Source: Telmatactis stephensoni
Taxonomy: Eukaryota > Cnidaria > Anthozoa > Actiniaria > Isophelliidae
Length of the DNA stretch: 64,000 nucleotides
Direction: 5' to 3'
NCBI GenBank assembly: GCA_029948255.1
Contig: JALIZF010001938.1
Coordinates: 1,051,501 to 1,115,500 of the forward strand
Both the position numbers and the translations under genes were made by a program. Shown in pieces: positions 1 through 11,561 of this stretch; positions within the stretch are counted from its first letter, which is position 1; every line of letters starts with the position of its first letter. The notes under the pieces are model-generated. The model saw only the letters and a program-made list of their open reading frames with translations, was not told the origin of the DNA and did not search any database.

Positions 1-435
1 GTAAACTTGATATCTATCTAGACTTATAAGTGGTTGAACTTCTCGTAAAATATCGGCAATCTTGCGCCTGCGCAAAAGCGCCGGAACTGAAGTTTGTTAG
101 GATTGTCCACGCTTGCATTTTATGACTCTGGCTCCCACAGGAATTGGAAGCCCGAGTAAAAAAATCTTTATTTTAATGAGGGTATAGACATTATTACGGG
201 TGACCCGGTAGTTTACATAATGGCCCTCAATTAATAATCCCGACTGGCAACGACTGGCAAAGAGGCGAATCAGTTGGCTATGTTACAAGCACGATTTTTT
301 TGCATAATTTTTACGTTATGATAGTTTCCTGTCAAAATTTTGTCGATTTGTCGAAAGACGCGCGCGCGCTCTGTTTTCCTAAATTTTGACTCTCAGTTTT
401 ACGTTCTTTGCTCTAGAAATTCTATTTATATAAAG
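1..435. other. No recognisable feature
   Basis: AT-rich sequence without a convincing open frame or repeat structure visible by eye. Confidence 0.5.
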
Positions 436-651
436 CAAATAGATCAGGCGTAGGTATGTTCTGTACTCTGATGAAACACTCCTGAAGCTGTAAAACACTC
501 AAAAAGCTATAGAAATCACTCGCCTACGGCTCGTGATCTCTATAACGTTTTTCGTGTTTTACGGCTCGTGATCTCTATAACTTTTTTCGTGTTCTACAGC
601 TCCAGTCGTGTTCCATCAGAGTACAGAACATAGCTACGCCTGATCTATTTG
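436..651. mobile_element. Short foldback (MITE-like) element
   Basis: The first ~45 bases, starting caaatagatcaggcg, recur as the reverse complement at the end, and the interior holds two near-identical copies of ggctcgtgatctctataac. No coding potential. A non-autonomous inverted-repeat element is the simplest reading. I did not find a clear target duplication. Confidence 0.7.
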
Positions 652-1087
652 TTAAATAGGTAATAATTAAGATAACTGTTCTGTCGTTGAAGCAGATGCA
701 GAAGTAGTGCAAAGCCTACGTATCTGCTGATAAATGCTAACTCGCTTTTGCATCATAAAATATGATCTCATAAGAAATCTTAACTTTAGAATTTTCAGTC
801 TGTAAGACAGAGAAATTTCAAGGTACGAATGTATCTCACCTTATGTTGGAGTTCAAACAGTCCTCACATGAACAAAAGCCAAAAGCGAAATCCCGTTACC
901 TATAGTGTTCTGACAGATAAATATAGGGTGTTTAATAATAGAAGAGGCCGTCAAAATAGCTGCTTTAATTTTTTCAGGTACTTAATCCATTAGTTGCCAG
1001 GCTATGGCTTTAAGCTCTCAAGTAAAAAACGTATGTCTTTGATGTGTAATTGAAGTGTCCAATGGTTTGGACTGCAAGTGATAGAAC

Positions 1088-1433
1088 CAGGAGCCCATTA
1101 CTAGGAGCGTGCAACCTGTATTCTAATCTGAGACCAGCGTTTTCACAGATGATCTATTTTTAGAAACTGTTTCCTCGAGGTCCGCATGCGAAATTGTAAA
1201 CATGGCTGTAACAACTCTCTGAAAACTCACTGTTAAGGTCGCTTGATAGGTCACTTTCACTATCACCGTCCGCCATGTTGTTTACATTTTTAATTTATGC
1301 AAAAGCTAAAACACGTCGCCATAGAAATATCGCGCGCTGATTGGCTATTCAGGTTTCTAAAAATAGAACATCTGTGAAAACGCCGACTCATGAATCTATG
1401 GGCGAGTTGCACGCTCCTAGTAATGGGCTCCTG
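1088..1433. mobile_element. 346-bp MITE with 28-bp perfect TIRs
   Basis: The element begins caggagcccattactagg and ends with its exact reverse complement; the perfect arms are 28 bp, with further imperfect pairing inside. The 7-mer atagaac flanks it at 1081-1087 and 1434-1440, a probable target site duplication. No coding capacity. The intact arms suggest fairly recent mobility. The superfamily is not assignable from the ends alone. Confidence 0.82.
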
Positions 1434-2017
1434 ATAGAACTTGTACTTGGTATTTGGCTAGAGATCAATCTTAATTCATCGAGTCCCCAACTAGTGTCCC
1501 CAATTATTTTTATAACTAAATACCCTGACACTGAAATAAAGTTTATCGGTGTATGTTTATGTATGTATATGGTGCTCGTGAGTGTTTTTATGAACAGAAA
1601 TACTTAGCCCTTTCTTCTTGGTGTTTCTGTGTTTGTTGGTTGGTTTTGTGTGTGTGTGTGCGTGTGTAGTGCAGTTTTTGTTTTGGTTGTTTTGTTGTTG
1701 TTACTATAGTTGTTTATTTTGTTATATTTTGTTAAAGATATTTTTGTTTTGGAAACCATCAGGAACCATGCTGTCATGGAAAATATTACAAAATTTACGT
1801 GAAGTATTCTCTTTAAAATTAATTAATTAATTATGATTCTTTTTTGCGGTAAAATTCATGCAGATGGTCAGAGAGAGTTGTTACCATATAGGTCTAAGTT
1901 CCTTTTGTAGGACGTCAATACTTGTCAATACTGTGCGAAACGTTTCACAATAGAACATATGCTATTGTAACATACGGATTTATTTTAGCTTTACATCCGT
2001 CTTTTTCTAGCTGGCCA
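1434..2017. other. Non-coding, T/G-rich stretch
   Basis: Contains a low-complexity T/G-rich tract (about 1620-1740). The short open frames here are low-complexity and have no family resemblance. Confidence 0.5.
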
Positions 2018-2153
2018 CATAGACCAGTTTCAAAATTACTTGATACCGAGGCTAAAGGGGATAAAACAAAAGAAATGCTGGTCATGGCTGACTGGTTTCT
2101 TTTGTTTAGTCATGTTAGCCTCGTTGTTAAGCAAATTTTGAAAGTGGTCTATG
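2018..2153. repeat. Near-spacerless foldback hairpin
   Basis: The left arm starting catagaccagtttcaaaatt pairs with the right arm ending attttgaaagtggtctatg, including an internal cgaggcta/tagcctcg match. The two ~65-bp arms are almost contiguous, so the transcript could form one long imperfect hairpin. Probably a decayed MITE. Confidence 0.65.
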
Positions 2154-4172
2154 CAATGATAGGGAGTATCAGATTATGTAGCCTTTTTGTACCCTCCCTC
2201 CCCTCCCCTCCCCTGAGCCTGTTCACAGGCAAAGTATTTTGCCAAGGGAAGGACTTCTTATTTTTTCTCGGGAGGAAATTGAATGAGGGAAGGGAAACAG
2301 TGTTCTTTCAAAGAAGTTCAAGAGCTTTCAACTGACTTATCTTTTTCAAGGTAGCTAATAATATTGTCAACGACGTTTTTTTATATGGTCAAGGAAATTG
2401 TGGAACGTACAACGGAAGTCATTAAAAACTAGAGCGACCCAAATCCTCAATCTTTCTATTATAAATTCTGTATCAAGTCCCTTTTACATCGGCCGTTTTG
2501 AAATATACACTTAAGTTCACTTAAGTATTTTGGTGACTTGATCTAAATCTTTGACATCTCGTCAATGTATATTTGAAAACCGCTAACGTTCTTGAAACGA
2601 CTAACTGTATATAAAAAAGGGGATACCATTGTCCAGTGAATAGCTTACAGTAAATAATGGTTTTCCCATTATATGTAATGCAATTGTGTCCAGTCATAAA
2701 CAAAATGAAGGCAGTGGGTACAGTTGACCAGAATCAAATTCTGATTCTCGTCAGTTCAAGTTTTTTAAGAATATGCCTAATAGCTATGTCAGTAAAATTG
2801 GAAATCAGACATTCACCCGAACAAAAGTATACTAATTCTCATTTCTTTTTTGATAATAATAGAATTACATCTCTGAAATACTTACCGACTTTGTGAAAGT
2901 TGGATTCAAGAATCTTCCATCCGTTTCCCTTCGTTTTCGATAGATTTATGGAAGCCACTCAAATGTACTGAGATGTTTGCTTTGTACCGGGGCTTAGTAT
3001 GGGTTAATTGCAAATGGAACCCCAATGTTAATGAAAATTCCGTAAATTCAAATTCCGGACAGAAAATTCTAATTGGTGATACGATTCAAATTTCGCCTTT
3101 GATATGTCGAAATTATCTCTGTTGATCAATTGAGGTACAATGTGTATTACTTTAAACTATACTTACAATTTATTTGTTCAAGGATCATATATTCAGAAAA
3201 AAGAGCGACAAATTAATATAATTAAATTCATGAAAATATTAGTTGAGAGAAAAAAGAATATAATGAGCGGTAATTTTTTGACGTTTCTTACCACCGTTCT
3301 CTGAATTTAATCCCTAGTTTTCTATTCAAGCAAATAGACAAAATTCATTCATAGGTATATTTTTCGTTGATTATCTTCAGAGATTATCTGAGTGTCTTAT
3401 ACTAAGTGTTTTGTTTATAAATATTGTATATAAATGCAAATGAAACGAAATGTAATTTATTTTATGATATAACCTTAAAAACCTAAAACATTAACACTAC
3501 TATAATACTGCCAAAAAATCTTATTCACTGAAGAAAGGCTTGAAGATTTTAGATATGTACTTTAATTTCTTTTTTCAAATATCGATTTCATTACTAAGTC
3601 ACCCCTATAGCAGACACTGATAATATCTGGTCAATATTTACAGCTGGCAATAATCTGACTCAGGTAGTAAGTGAGAGCTGCTTTGATGTTCCGACCACAT
3701 GTTCCTGTTGATGCCACTGACGACAAACACAAACGCACAACTATAATAATATCTAGGCAACCATGGGATTTAAATATCGTCGTTATTGTCATGAAGGATA
3801 TTACTCAATGTATACTCAACTTTTAATATTGGCTTTGCTGCTGGGTTTCACCTGTTTTAGTAATCTCGTATACAGAGCCTGCGTTCCTTGTAGCCAGCAA
3901 CGTCCAGCACTATCTCACCTGTTTGAAGAATTTAGAATTCATCCATCCACGACACACACCATACAGCCGGAATGCTTTCTTGAACTTGTTGCAAATGCGT
4001 TTATTTGTTTCTTTCTTTTATTACTTTTTACTTTTCTCTCTTCCCTTTTGTTGTTGTTCTTGTTGTCCTTGTCTTGCCTTACTTTCTCTTCTCTGTTCTT
4101 CGCTGCTATACTGACATCCCTCCCCTTCCCTCCCCTCCCCTTCTCTGGTCTGCTCGTATTTTTTACAGTCAT
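2154..4172. other. Non-coding region, no gene recognised
   Basis: AT-rich sequence with pyrimidine-rich runs near 4005-4150. The longest open frame (3763-4197, 144 codons) becomes a leucine/phenylalanine/serine string encoded by these runs and is not convincing as a gene. Confidence 0.5.
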
Positions 4173-4227
4173 ATTAACATTAAATGTTTATGTTTAAAAC
4201 TCTTAGATATAAAAGTTATGACAACAA

Positions 4228-4272
4228 GTTTTCTCGACGTTTCGACGCCATCAGGCGTCATTTTCAAGAGAT
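4228..4272 (-). ncRNA. Possible degenerate hammerhead ribozyme of the Penelope element
   Basis: The minus strand reads cctgatg, then gcgtc, then gaaacgtc: the order of the hammerhead core boxes (CUGAUG ... GAAA) with a very short helix II. Hammerhead motifs are known from the terminal repeats of Penelope-like elements. The last A of the canonical CUGAUGA box is not present, and I cannot confirm stems I and III by eye, so this copy may be inactive. Confidence 0.35.
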
Positions 4273-4320
4273 GGTTTATTTAAATTTGAGTTTGAATACA
4301 AATAATCGTGTCTATACTCT

Positions 4321-4950
4321 AGGGAGGTAGATCGTTTGAAAGAAATCTTTCGAAAACTTCAATACCCGATGAATCTGTTTGACTCTACAGTCCGAGCCTT
4401 GATAACTCAGCAACAACACCAACGAGAGTTACAACAACAGCAACAACAAGAAAAGCCTCAACCAAAGGAGGATGGGAATGAGGTGCGGTTTGCTATTCCG
4501 TTCAAAGACCAACCTTCTAGTGATGCCGTTAAGAGACAACTCAAAGACCTAAGCAGTCAGATCGATATACAATTACAACCGGTTTTCACAAGCCGCAAAC
4601 TTGGCGACTATTTTGGTCATAAAGAGCAAAAGCTTCCCATTATTAACCAGCAAAACGTTGTTTATCAATATGAGTGTGACCTGTGCGAGGCAGGTTACGT
4701 TGGTTATACGTGCCGCCACCTATTCCAACGAATCGACGAACACGCTTCAAGCGCCGTAGGAAAACACCATAAGAAGTGCCATAATAACAGTCTGGAGGGT
4801 TTTGAGGGTCTTTTCAGCGTTCTGCGACGATGCAAGAACAAATCAGAATGCCTAGTTTACGAAATGCTACTAATCAGAGACAAAAGGCCCAAAATAAACA
4901 TTCAATCGGACTCTATTAAATCCAAAGTCTTTTTAGTCCCTAGAGTATAG
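4321..4950 (+). pseudogene. Penelope-like GIY-YIG endonuclease domain (5'-truncated)
   Basis: The open frame enters from the left inverted repeat without an ATG and runs about 209 codons to a TAG. After a glutamine-rich patch come the features of the Penelope endonuclease: a Cys-x2-Cys pair (CDLC), YVGYT as the GIY-YIG second motif, an arginine-rich helix (RHLFQRIDEH) and a His/Cys cluster (KHHKKCHN). The domain would nick DNA to prime reverse transcription. The upstream reverse transcriptase is absent, so this copy cannot move by itself. The frame is intact, which argues for a young insertion. Family assignment rests on motif recognition alone. Confidence 0.78.
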
Positions 4951-5000
4951 ACACGATTATTTGTATTCAAACTCAAATTTAAATAAACCACATTAACATT

Positions 5001-5529
5001 GTTTTTTTTTAAGGCGTCTTATTCAATTTGGTGTAATGAAGGGGCTTATTCGTCGTCTTCACAAGTATCCAGTTCTTCTAAACAGTCCTAATAAAGTCCA
5101 TTCTAAAGGAATGAGGACAGTAGGAACAGTAACGAATAGATTACAACGTGTACAAAAGTATGTCGACTTTTATCTTTTAAAGGTGCATTTCTTACTGTAA
5201 CAACTACGACCCACTGCAGCGATAATTCGGCGGGAATTCGTGGAAGCGTTTCCAAATAAAAGTACCGTCGATTCAACTGTCGCGTATTATGCGAATTTCT
5301 CGTGTATTATTTGACCAGGAAAGAGAACAACTAAAACGATATTTTAGGAAAAAATAAGCACTAACTTTTCACGTAGAAGCTTAACTTTCAAGATTTACTA
5401 AACCTCCAATGGTTTTCTTTAAAACTTCCGAGTATGCGCAATGTGTTTTTCACCCATGTCAGGGTCGGATCCAGGGCTCACATTGAGGGCGTTCACTTCA
5501 CATTTTATACAAAACAATAAATACAGATT
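5001..5529. other. No gene recognised
   Basis: No convincing open frame. A cagggtcggatccag string at about 5459 resembles a hAT terminus, but I found no matching partner. Confidence 0.4.
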
Positions 5530-5530
5530 A

Positions 5531-5671
5531 GAGTGCTCGCACTAAATGCGTGAAACATAAATACTACTAAATACTGCTAAATTATGCTAATTCTATTGTT
5601 TTCTATTGTCTAATCAACACTATTTAGTAGTAATTAGTACTATTTGTTTCACGCTTTTAGTGCGAGCACTC
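5531..5671. mobile_element. MITE, gagtgctcgcact family, TA target
   Basis: Starts gagtgctcgcacta and ends tagtgcgagcactc, flanked by TA on both sides (5529-5530, 5672-5673). Inner pairs such as gtgaaac/gtttcac extend the symmetry. Related copies occur at 12653-12794 and as a right half at 49916-49995. TA targets fit Tc1/mariner-type or similar non-autonomous elements. Confidence 0.75.
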
Positions 5672-5717
5672 TATTAGTCGGGTAAGCGAAACAATAAAAA
5701 TGTTCTATTTTTAGGTA

Positions 5718-5800
5718 GCCTGCGTTGCTGGCGGTCTGCGGTTTTGGGGCAAATCATTTCTTCCTCCGCCCAAACACCGCAGACCGCCAGCAACGCAGGC
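5718..5800. repeat. gcctgc-type hairpin MITE (copy 1)
   Basis: The arm gcctgcgttgctggcggtct and its reverse complement bracket a ~30-base interior, with TA at both ends. One of five such hairpins in the window. Confidence 0.7.
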
Positions 5801-5802
5801 TA

Positions 5803-6259
5803 ATCTTTAGGACGAGAAATGGGGTTACCGGGCACCCAACAAACCCCCGACTGTGCGTTTTGGCTAGTGTTTCACTGCACACAACGTCTGATCAATACCA
5901 CTACGGTTATTGTGATGCGCGTATTCTGTATGTTTTATGGTTGATTTTGTTTTCAGATGGCTCAACGGCAAGCACAATTACGACGAGATATGCTGTAAAA
6001 CAAGTGAGTATTAAAACACTGAGACAAATACTGTTGTAGGAGATTCTTCACTGCACCTATGGTGGGTCTTGTTTGTATTTTTCGAATTAAACATGCTTTA
6101 TCTCTTTGCAGGTTTATCTCATCAAGAATTAGATGACATTATAGAAAATGATCCTAATGTAGTTGTGATATGGAAATAGATTATGAGTATTATTAACAAA
6201 TCACTTTTCTGTACATTTAACGTTGTTGTTCTAACGTAATAAATGTTTGGTACTTGAAC
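5803..6259. other. No gene recognised
   Basis: The small plus-strand open frame here overlaps the hairpin repeat and has no recognisable domain. Confidence 0.4.
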
Positions 6260-6267
6260 ATTTTTAC

Positions 6268-6625
6268 GGGTGGCCAAATGGCGTCAAACATCGCCGCAAA
6301 GATCAAAAGTATTATGGGCTATAAAATCGGACCGTAACTATGGATACGAGGGAATAAGCAAGCGTAGTATGCATGCGCGCATCAAACATGTTCGTTTTGG
6401 CCGCTCAAACGAATCCAACATTGCGCATCAAACACGAGAACAAAAGAAATGTATGATGTTGTTTGATTGAATGTTTGATGGAGTTCAAATTCTACCAAAC
6501 ATGTTTGATGTTCCATCAAACAACACCAAACAACACCAAACAAGGTGGCAAACGGCAAAATGTTGAATCACCATTGATCGTGTTTGGTCATCAAACATTT
6601 CCTGTTTGGCCGGGCCTTTGAGAGA
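6268..6625. repeat. Region dense in TCAAACA/TGTTTGA words
   Basis: The words atcaaaca, tgtttgat and accaaaca occur about ten times in both orientations between ggccaaatggcg at the left and gtttggccgggcc at the right. This looks like a non-autonomous element with a motif-filled interior, but the termini are only weakly complementary. Confidence 0.45.
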
Positions 6626-6933
6626 AGGAGGCTTCTCGGCTGTTCTGATCATGACCAATCGCCAAGTGCTCTAAATCTGCATACCAGCACAGCGGAGCGA
6701 GCAAGTTTTCTATTTCTGTTATAAAATACATTGTCTTCGAGCACCTTCAGTATATATTTGCACTGATCAAAAATTCGAAAATGCGTGAGTGTGCTGTGTG
6801 CACCTTAAGAGTTCGCAATGTACGCGTCTTTCGGCCAATGAGTGCGCATGTTATATGACAGTATTTTTCTTTAGGAGTATAGGGCTCCACAAAACATCAT
6901 ACTTATCTTTATTTTTTCCAAGCCCCGGCCCTA

Positions 6934-6987
6934 GCCTGCGAGCAGAGGGAAAAGGTTTAAAGGAAGCCCAAGCCTCTACTCGCAGGG
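6934..6987. repeat. gcctgc-type hairpin MITE (copy 2, short)
   Basis: gcctgcgagcagagg pairs with cctctactcgcaggg; TA flanks both ends. The shortest member of the family. Confidence 0.6.
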
Positions 6988-7400
6988 TACCCCGTCACGT
7001 ACATATCGACGTGATTGTCTCGTAGATCGATGTGAATTTCATACCTTGTCATGATGTTTACCATGTATTTCATACACCTGTCGTTCTATAACTTCAATTC
7101 TTAGAGCAACAGACAGTGGAAATTCCCTTTTTTGCTATTTTGGCAGCGCAAGCTAGCGACATGCCTACGTGCGCAATTGTCAAAATGCAGCGGACAAGCA
7201 GTGAACAGCGAAAAGTGAGGGCATGTAGTTGGACAAATTTTTGCCACGCGTCTCCATATGTTTTCCCCTTTGTTGATTTTCATGTACTATAGAACTCCAC
7301 TTTCGCCAGCCTTCGATCCGTGAAGAGCTAACATTTAAGTCATCTTAACCGCCATGTTTTCACTTCACTTCACTAATTTTATTACACCTTCTCTAGCTAT

Positions 7401-7644
7401 TTCAATTAACATTGTCGCTGAAAAAGTCTAAAGGCTAAAGCCTTTCAAATATCTTTTGTGTGCTAACAAACCTCTCTGTAGGCTATCTGAGAAATTGAGG
7501 AATGTGTGTCCAAGTTGTAGAATTTGCAAGCATACAGTGAGTTTCTTATGTAATAATGTTCACTTGTAAACAAATTTCTTCATGATTTCCACTGCTCAGA
7601 AGCTTTAGACTTTAGGCTTTCTTTCAGCGACAACGTTAATTGAA
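7401..7644. mobile_element. Foldback element with ~40-bp arms
   Basis: ttcaattaacattgtcgctg at the left matches the reverse complement of the right end (cagcgacaacgttaattgaa), and pairing continues through the aagtctaaaggctaaagc segment. Non-coding interior. Confidence 0.65.
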
Positions 7645-8043
7645 TTATCATACTTCAAACGTTTTTTGCCAGTCTGGTACTCCCTGTGAACAGTCATTAA
7701 AGGCAAGAAGGTTCAATTAAGTTTTAATGCTGCGAAAAACGCTATTTTTCAGTTCCTCTATCAATTTATTTTGAATACAGTTAAATCCCTCTGAAGAAAA
7801 TTATTCTCCCTCAGAGAGGCCTTCTCTGTACAAAGAGTGAGAGTAAAGAAAAAGAAATTACAGTGCACGCATTTCAACTGGAAAAATCAGAGTAAGTTTC
7901 GGCAGGAGAGCATAACCAGGAAACTCAGACGCACATTTTGAGCCATTTTAAAACTACCTTAGGGCACTGGCTACCAGTTCAAACTTCATTCTAATTATAG
8001 CCCACTTGCTCGACAAGATATTACACTTGGCTGCCTATTAAGG

Positions 8044-8991
8044 TTTATACACCTGTTTCATAAAACGTTGTCGGGTAAAAAGCCTCAAGCCTATACTCGA
8101 CTCACCCGCAAGGGAACATGGGTAGGAATTAATAAAAGCTATAAACTACAAGAATATCAACACGACTATTCACAAATGGCTTGCCTTGAGCTTATGCACA
8201 AAATAACTTCATTCGTTGATGTTAAGGGTGTACTGACATATATCGTTGCTGTGCAACAGTTGCTATGCAAATTAGGGTCTTATTTTGGCCGCCAAAATTG
8301 AATAGACGCACGCGCGCGCGTTTTTGGCGCGAATAATTTAACTTCCGGTAGAGTGACGCACACGTGACAAAAGGACTCATTTTCGTTCTTATTGCGCATG
8401 CGCGGGGCACTTTACTTCCGGTTTCTTTTCAAAGCTATAATCTTTGGCGAATTTCATCAGAACGAAGTGTTTTTTCAATATTTATATTCTTTACAGCCTT
8501 TTCTTCAAAGCCGAGCATGGGATTTGCGAAAAATTGAGAAATACGAAAGTTATTGGCATAAGTCGATCATTTTTGACGTTCAAAAAATCCTAAAAGGCTT
8601 ATTTTGGAAACCATTCTTAAAAACCATGCTCGATTCTATGCACCTTGGTCTCTAGATTAAAGTAATGCATTTTAAATTCTCAAATATACAGTGCTGAAAA
8701 AAATTACAGCTTTTTACTGTATCTATGACGTCACATGATGACGTCATGCAATGGCGTCATAAAATGCGAAAGTTCCCTCCGGGAAGACAAACTACAAAAT
8801 ATAAAAGCGATATGACAATTTGGTGGCATTATATAAAATTTTCAAATTTCCCTAGCAACGGGCCATTTTTATATGTCAGTACACCCTTAAGCGAGTAAAG
8901 TTTAGTACCTACCCATACCCCTTTTCGGTCTAGTCGCGTACGCTTCAAGCCTCTCTCCCGACAACCATTTTTTAAATAGGCGTATATGGAC
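8044..8991. mobile_element. Diverged long foldback element
   Basis: The left arm (about 8044-8130 and 8220-8245) is a diverged reverse complement of the right arm (about 8868-8991): for example gttgtcggg, catgggtagg and aagggtgtactgacata each have a partner. The two arms translate into similar short peptides, which comes from the shared repeat and does not indicate a gene. The interior holds two tgacgtca palindromes. Confidence 0.6.
8726..8746. promoter_or_regulatory. Pair of CRE/ATF-type palindromes
   Basis: Two perfect tgacgtca octamers at 8726-8733 and 8739-8746, separated by five bases. The octamer is the known CREB/ATF binding site. No gene start is visible nearby, so function is uncertain. 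Confidence 0.35.
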
Positions 8992-9136
8992 GTGCGCAGT
9001 CCCAGTCTCCTGGTTATGCACGTCTGGTTTTGAATATTTTCATACGATATTAACAGCCATGAATACATTCTGCTAACTATGATATTCAAATCATGTCATG
9101 AAGGCAAAAAAAGGGAAAGGGCTCTGAGAACGACAT

Positions 9137-9439
9137 TTACTTTGAAACTGGCAGGTACATCACGTGATTTTGGTTCACGATGCTCATTGGCTGATTGTCT
9201 GTTGTGGTGTTGCTAAGGTCACACATCATGTTGTCATAGTGAAGACTGATGCTGTTACAGCTTTGCTCTTGTTCGCACTGGAAATAGCAAATTATCACAT
9301 TGTTTACCGGAAGTGTTTCGATGATGGAGTCTTTTAACGTCACGTGATCCTCTGATAGCACCTGGGAAAACTGATTTGCACATGCGCAGTTGATCAAGAG
9401 GAAGACTGACAGAATAACTGAGACCGTACTGACCACCAT
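9137..9439 (-). CDS. Probable first exon of a secreted PAN/apple-like protein
   Basis: The ATG at 9439 has a good context (aagATGg) and opens a 100-codon frame. Residues 1-22 form a hydrophobic signal peptide ending CACANQ. The rest carries cysteines in a PAN/apple-like spacing (CYFQCEQEQSC, then CDLSN). Near the end the minus strand reads aaa|gtaaat, a usable splice donor about five bases before the stop, so the frame may be the first coding exon of a longer extracellular protein. No second exon was found in the neighbouring repeats, so it may instead be an orphaned fragment. Confidence 0.42.
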   Translation of the reverse strand: MVVSTVSVILSVFLLINCACANQFSQVLSEDHVTLKDSIIETLPVNNVIICYFQCEQEQSCNSISLHYDNMMCDLSNTTTDNQPMSIVNQNHVMYLPVSK

Positions 9440-10167
9440 CTTGGGCACTATAAAAACAACAAAAATCAACTTGATTGCACAAACCTTTATATTTTAGATA
9501 ATATTTAGCATACTACGAGTACAAGTACTGGGTGGGTGTGGGTGGGTGGGAGCTTAGTGTTTTTAGTTTTTTAGTCACAGCTTTTACACTTTCGCCCGGC
9601 CATGGGTTTTCAAGATCGTACCTTTTTTTATTATTTTTATTATTATTATCTATGAGAGCATAAATAAGAGAGGGAAACTTGTTAATGGGGCGCGCGCCGT
9701 TGTGCATTGTGAGTGGTTAGTCACGTGTCATTTTTCCTATCCCAACATTGATTTAGGGGCGAGGAGAGGACCGAGATTCCTCAGCTTTGGTCATTAATTG
9801 CGCATAGATTAAAAATCTGAAAGATCGTGACAACAATTTTACCAATAAGCTGGCCGAAATGGCTCCTGGATACAATAATATATGGATTTTCATATTTTTT
9901 ATCTATGAATTCGATACACAATCGTTTGGACTACCAACAATTTGTCACAGTCGCTGTTTGAAACGTCCACGTACATGCGCATATTTAAAGTCATTCATAA
10001 TCAACAGATTTCCCATGCCAATATTCGTTTTGTTCTCAGCTTCTATGCTTTGAAGGGTCAATGTTTGTGCAAATACGTACATCCATTCAAAGGTTCAAAG
10101 GTTATATATTTCCACATTGGTTTACATTTATATACAATAATATTATATTTTTACACTAAATTTGTGG
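9440..10167. other. No gene recognised
   Basis: AT-rich sequence between the PAN-like exon and a hairpin; contains a short ggtgggtg-rich patch near 9530. Confidence 0.4.
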
Positions 10168-10214
10168 AGGTTGCAAGAGAACAACCCTAGGGGTTATACT
10201 AGCTCTTGCAACCT
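10168..10214. repeat. 47-bp hairpin with 12-bp perfect arms
   Basis: aggttgcaagag and ctcttgcaacct bracket an interior that itself contains the palindrome aaccctaggggtt. Two-level symmetry in a very short stretch; function unknown. Confidence 0.6.
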
Positions 10215-10460
10215 AAGAAACAGGTAGGGAAAAATACTTTTATAAGATGGAAGGGTTGATAATTGAACTACTGTACAAAAATATATCATATAAATTGTCA
10301 AAAAGGAATAAATATATAAATATATAGTTATCGAATAGATTTACTAAACGTTACAGGGGGTACAAGACTAGATATTTCAAATCAAAAAGCAATATATGTA
10401 TAAATATATATTTGGTAAATATATTACGTTGTATGATTAATGGTGAACAATCTGCACTGT

Positions 10461-10620
10461 ACGGTAAGCGGTCGATAATTGGTTGGTAAGTGGTCGAGAA
10501 GTGGTCGGTAAGTGGTTGGTAAGTTGTCGATAGGTGGTTGGTAAGTGGTTGATAAGTGGTTGGTAATGGGTTGGTAAGTGGTCGGGAAGTGGTTGATAAG
10601 TGGTTTTGTATGTGGTTGGT
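10461..10620 (+). repeat. Minisatellite of ggtaagtggt words
   Basis: About 15 imperfect copies of a ~10-base word (ggtaagtggt, ggtcgataagt and variants). Many contain GGTAAGT, identical to a strong 5' splice site. The reverse strand reads as a Thr/Tyr/Pro-rich repeat in all three frames, so the open frames here are by-products of the repeat. Confidence 0.75.
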
Positions 10621-11561
10621 AAGCATCCAAAAATGTAGAGAAGCAAAGTATGTGGAACATCACTGTTATGAAAGGTAAAATCTAGCGCTATTTCTAGTGT
10701 CAAAACAAAGCAGCAGGAAGCAGCAGTAAGTTAATTTTTGCAACCACCGCTATTTGCTTAGCTTGGGAGAAAAAGAAGCGGACAGAGAATCACCTGAGGT
10801 CAATTAAATAGTCGATAGCTGTAGAGAAATTGCAGAAGATGTGGACAATATTCTCTAGCGATGACTGGCAAGTACATGCATCGCAGGTAGCTAATAGTTT
10901 AGTTTCTAATTAAAACAGAGTTTGTACTTCGCTACGTAGATTTTATTTAAAACTGTTGAATGGAAAATCTTTTGTTTAAAACCAAAATAAAAACTAACGT
11001 TTTGGAAACAGGAATTTGTGCTCTGGAGCCGCTCGCCGATCGAACTCTGAACGATTTGCAAGTTAGCAATTCAAAACAGGCGTTTTATAATTTGCTGTTG
11101 TTGATCAAGTCTTCCTTCTTTTCAAATATAAAACCGGCTTCTTAATTCGGTTTAGAGATTTCTTTTACTTTTATCAACACTAGTACTGTGCAATTTTGAA
11201 AGTGATATAAATTTTGAACTCTTTTTGAACATCATCTTCGTGGTGATAGATCTACCTTATACAATGCGTAAAAGTTATCAAAAGCAACTTTTTTAATGCT
11301 ATGCACTCGGTTTGAATATTAAACGAATAGCAAGGGAAGAAACGTTAATATCTCAAAGTTATTCAACATTAAACCGGGAGCTTTACCACTGGTCACAGCT
11401 GCAAGTCCTCGAAAGGTAGTCATCTAACGAGTTTAGGTATATAGAACGAATATTTTTTATCCCATAAAATACTCTTTAGATGACTTAAAAACTTCGAGTA
11501 GAAAAAACTCAATAAAACTCTTACTGAAATCCTAATATAATTATACAAGGATATTCGTATA
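10621..11561. other. No gene recognised
   Basis: A 61-codon ATG frame at 10960-11145 has no recognisable domain. Otherwise AT-rich intergenic DNA. Confidence 0.4.

Larger units (their letters stand above)
4182..4991 (+). mobile_element. Truncated Penelope-like element with inverted terminal copies
   Basis: The 9-mer attaacatt occurs at 4173-4181 and 4992-5000 as a probable target duplication. Inside, a perfect 53-bp inverted repeat (4272-4324 against 4938-4990) brackets the GIY-YIG coding fragment. Upstream of the left arm, the minus strand continues with what looks like the 3' part of a second, oppositely oriented copy, including a hammerhead-like stretch at 4228-4272. Penelope-like elements commonly insert with such partial inverted or tandem copies ('pLTRs'). 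The reverse transcriptase part is missing. Confidence 0.75.

Noticed and set aside
3763..4197. 144-codon plus-strand open frame
   Set aside because: More than half is a Leu/Phe/Ser string from a pyrimidine tract, and it runs into the Penelope insertion.
10351..10703. Three overlapping minus-strand Thr/Tyr/Pro-rich frames
   Set aside because: All three frames are open because of the 10-bp minisatellite; no domain or start support.
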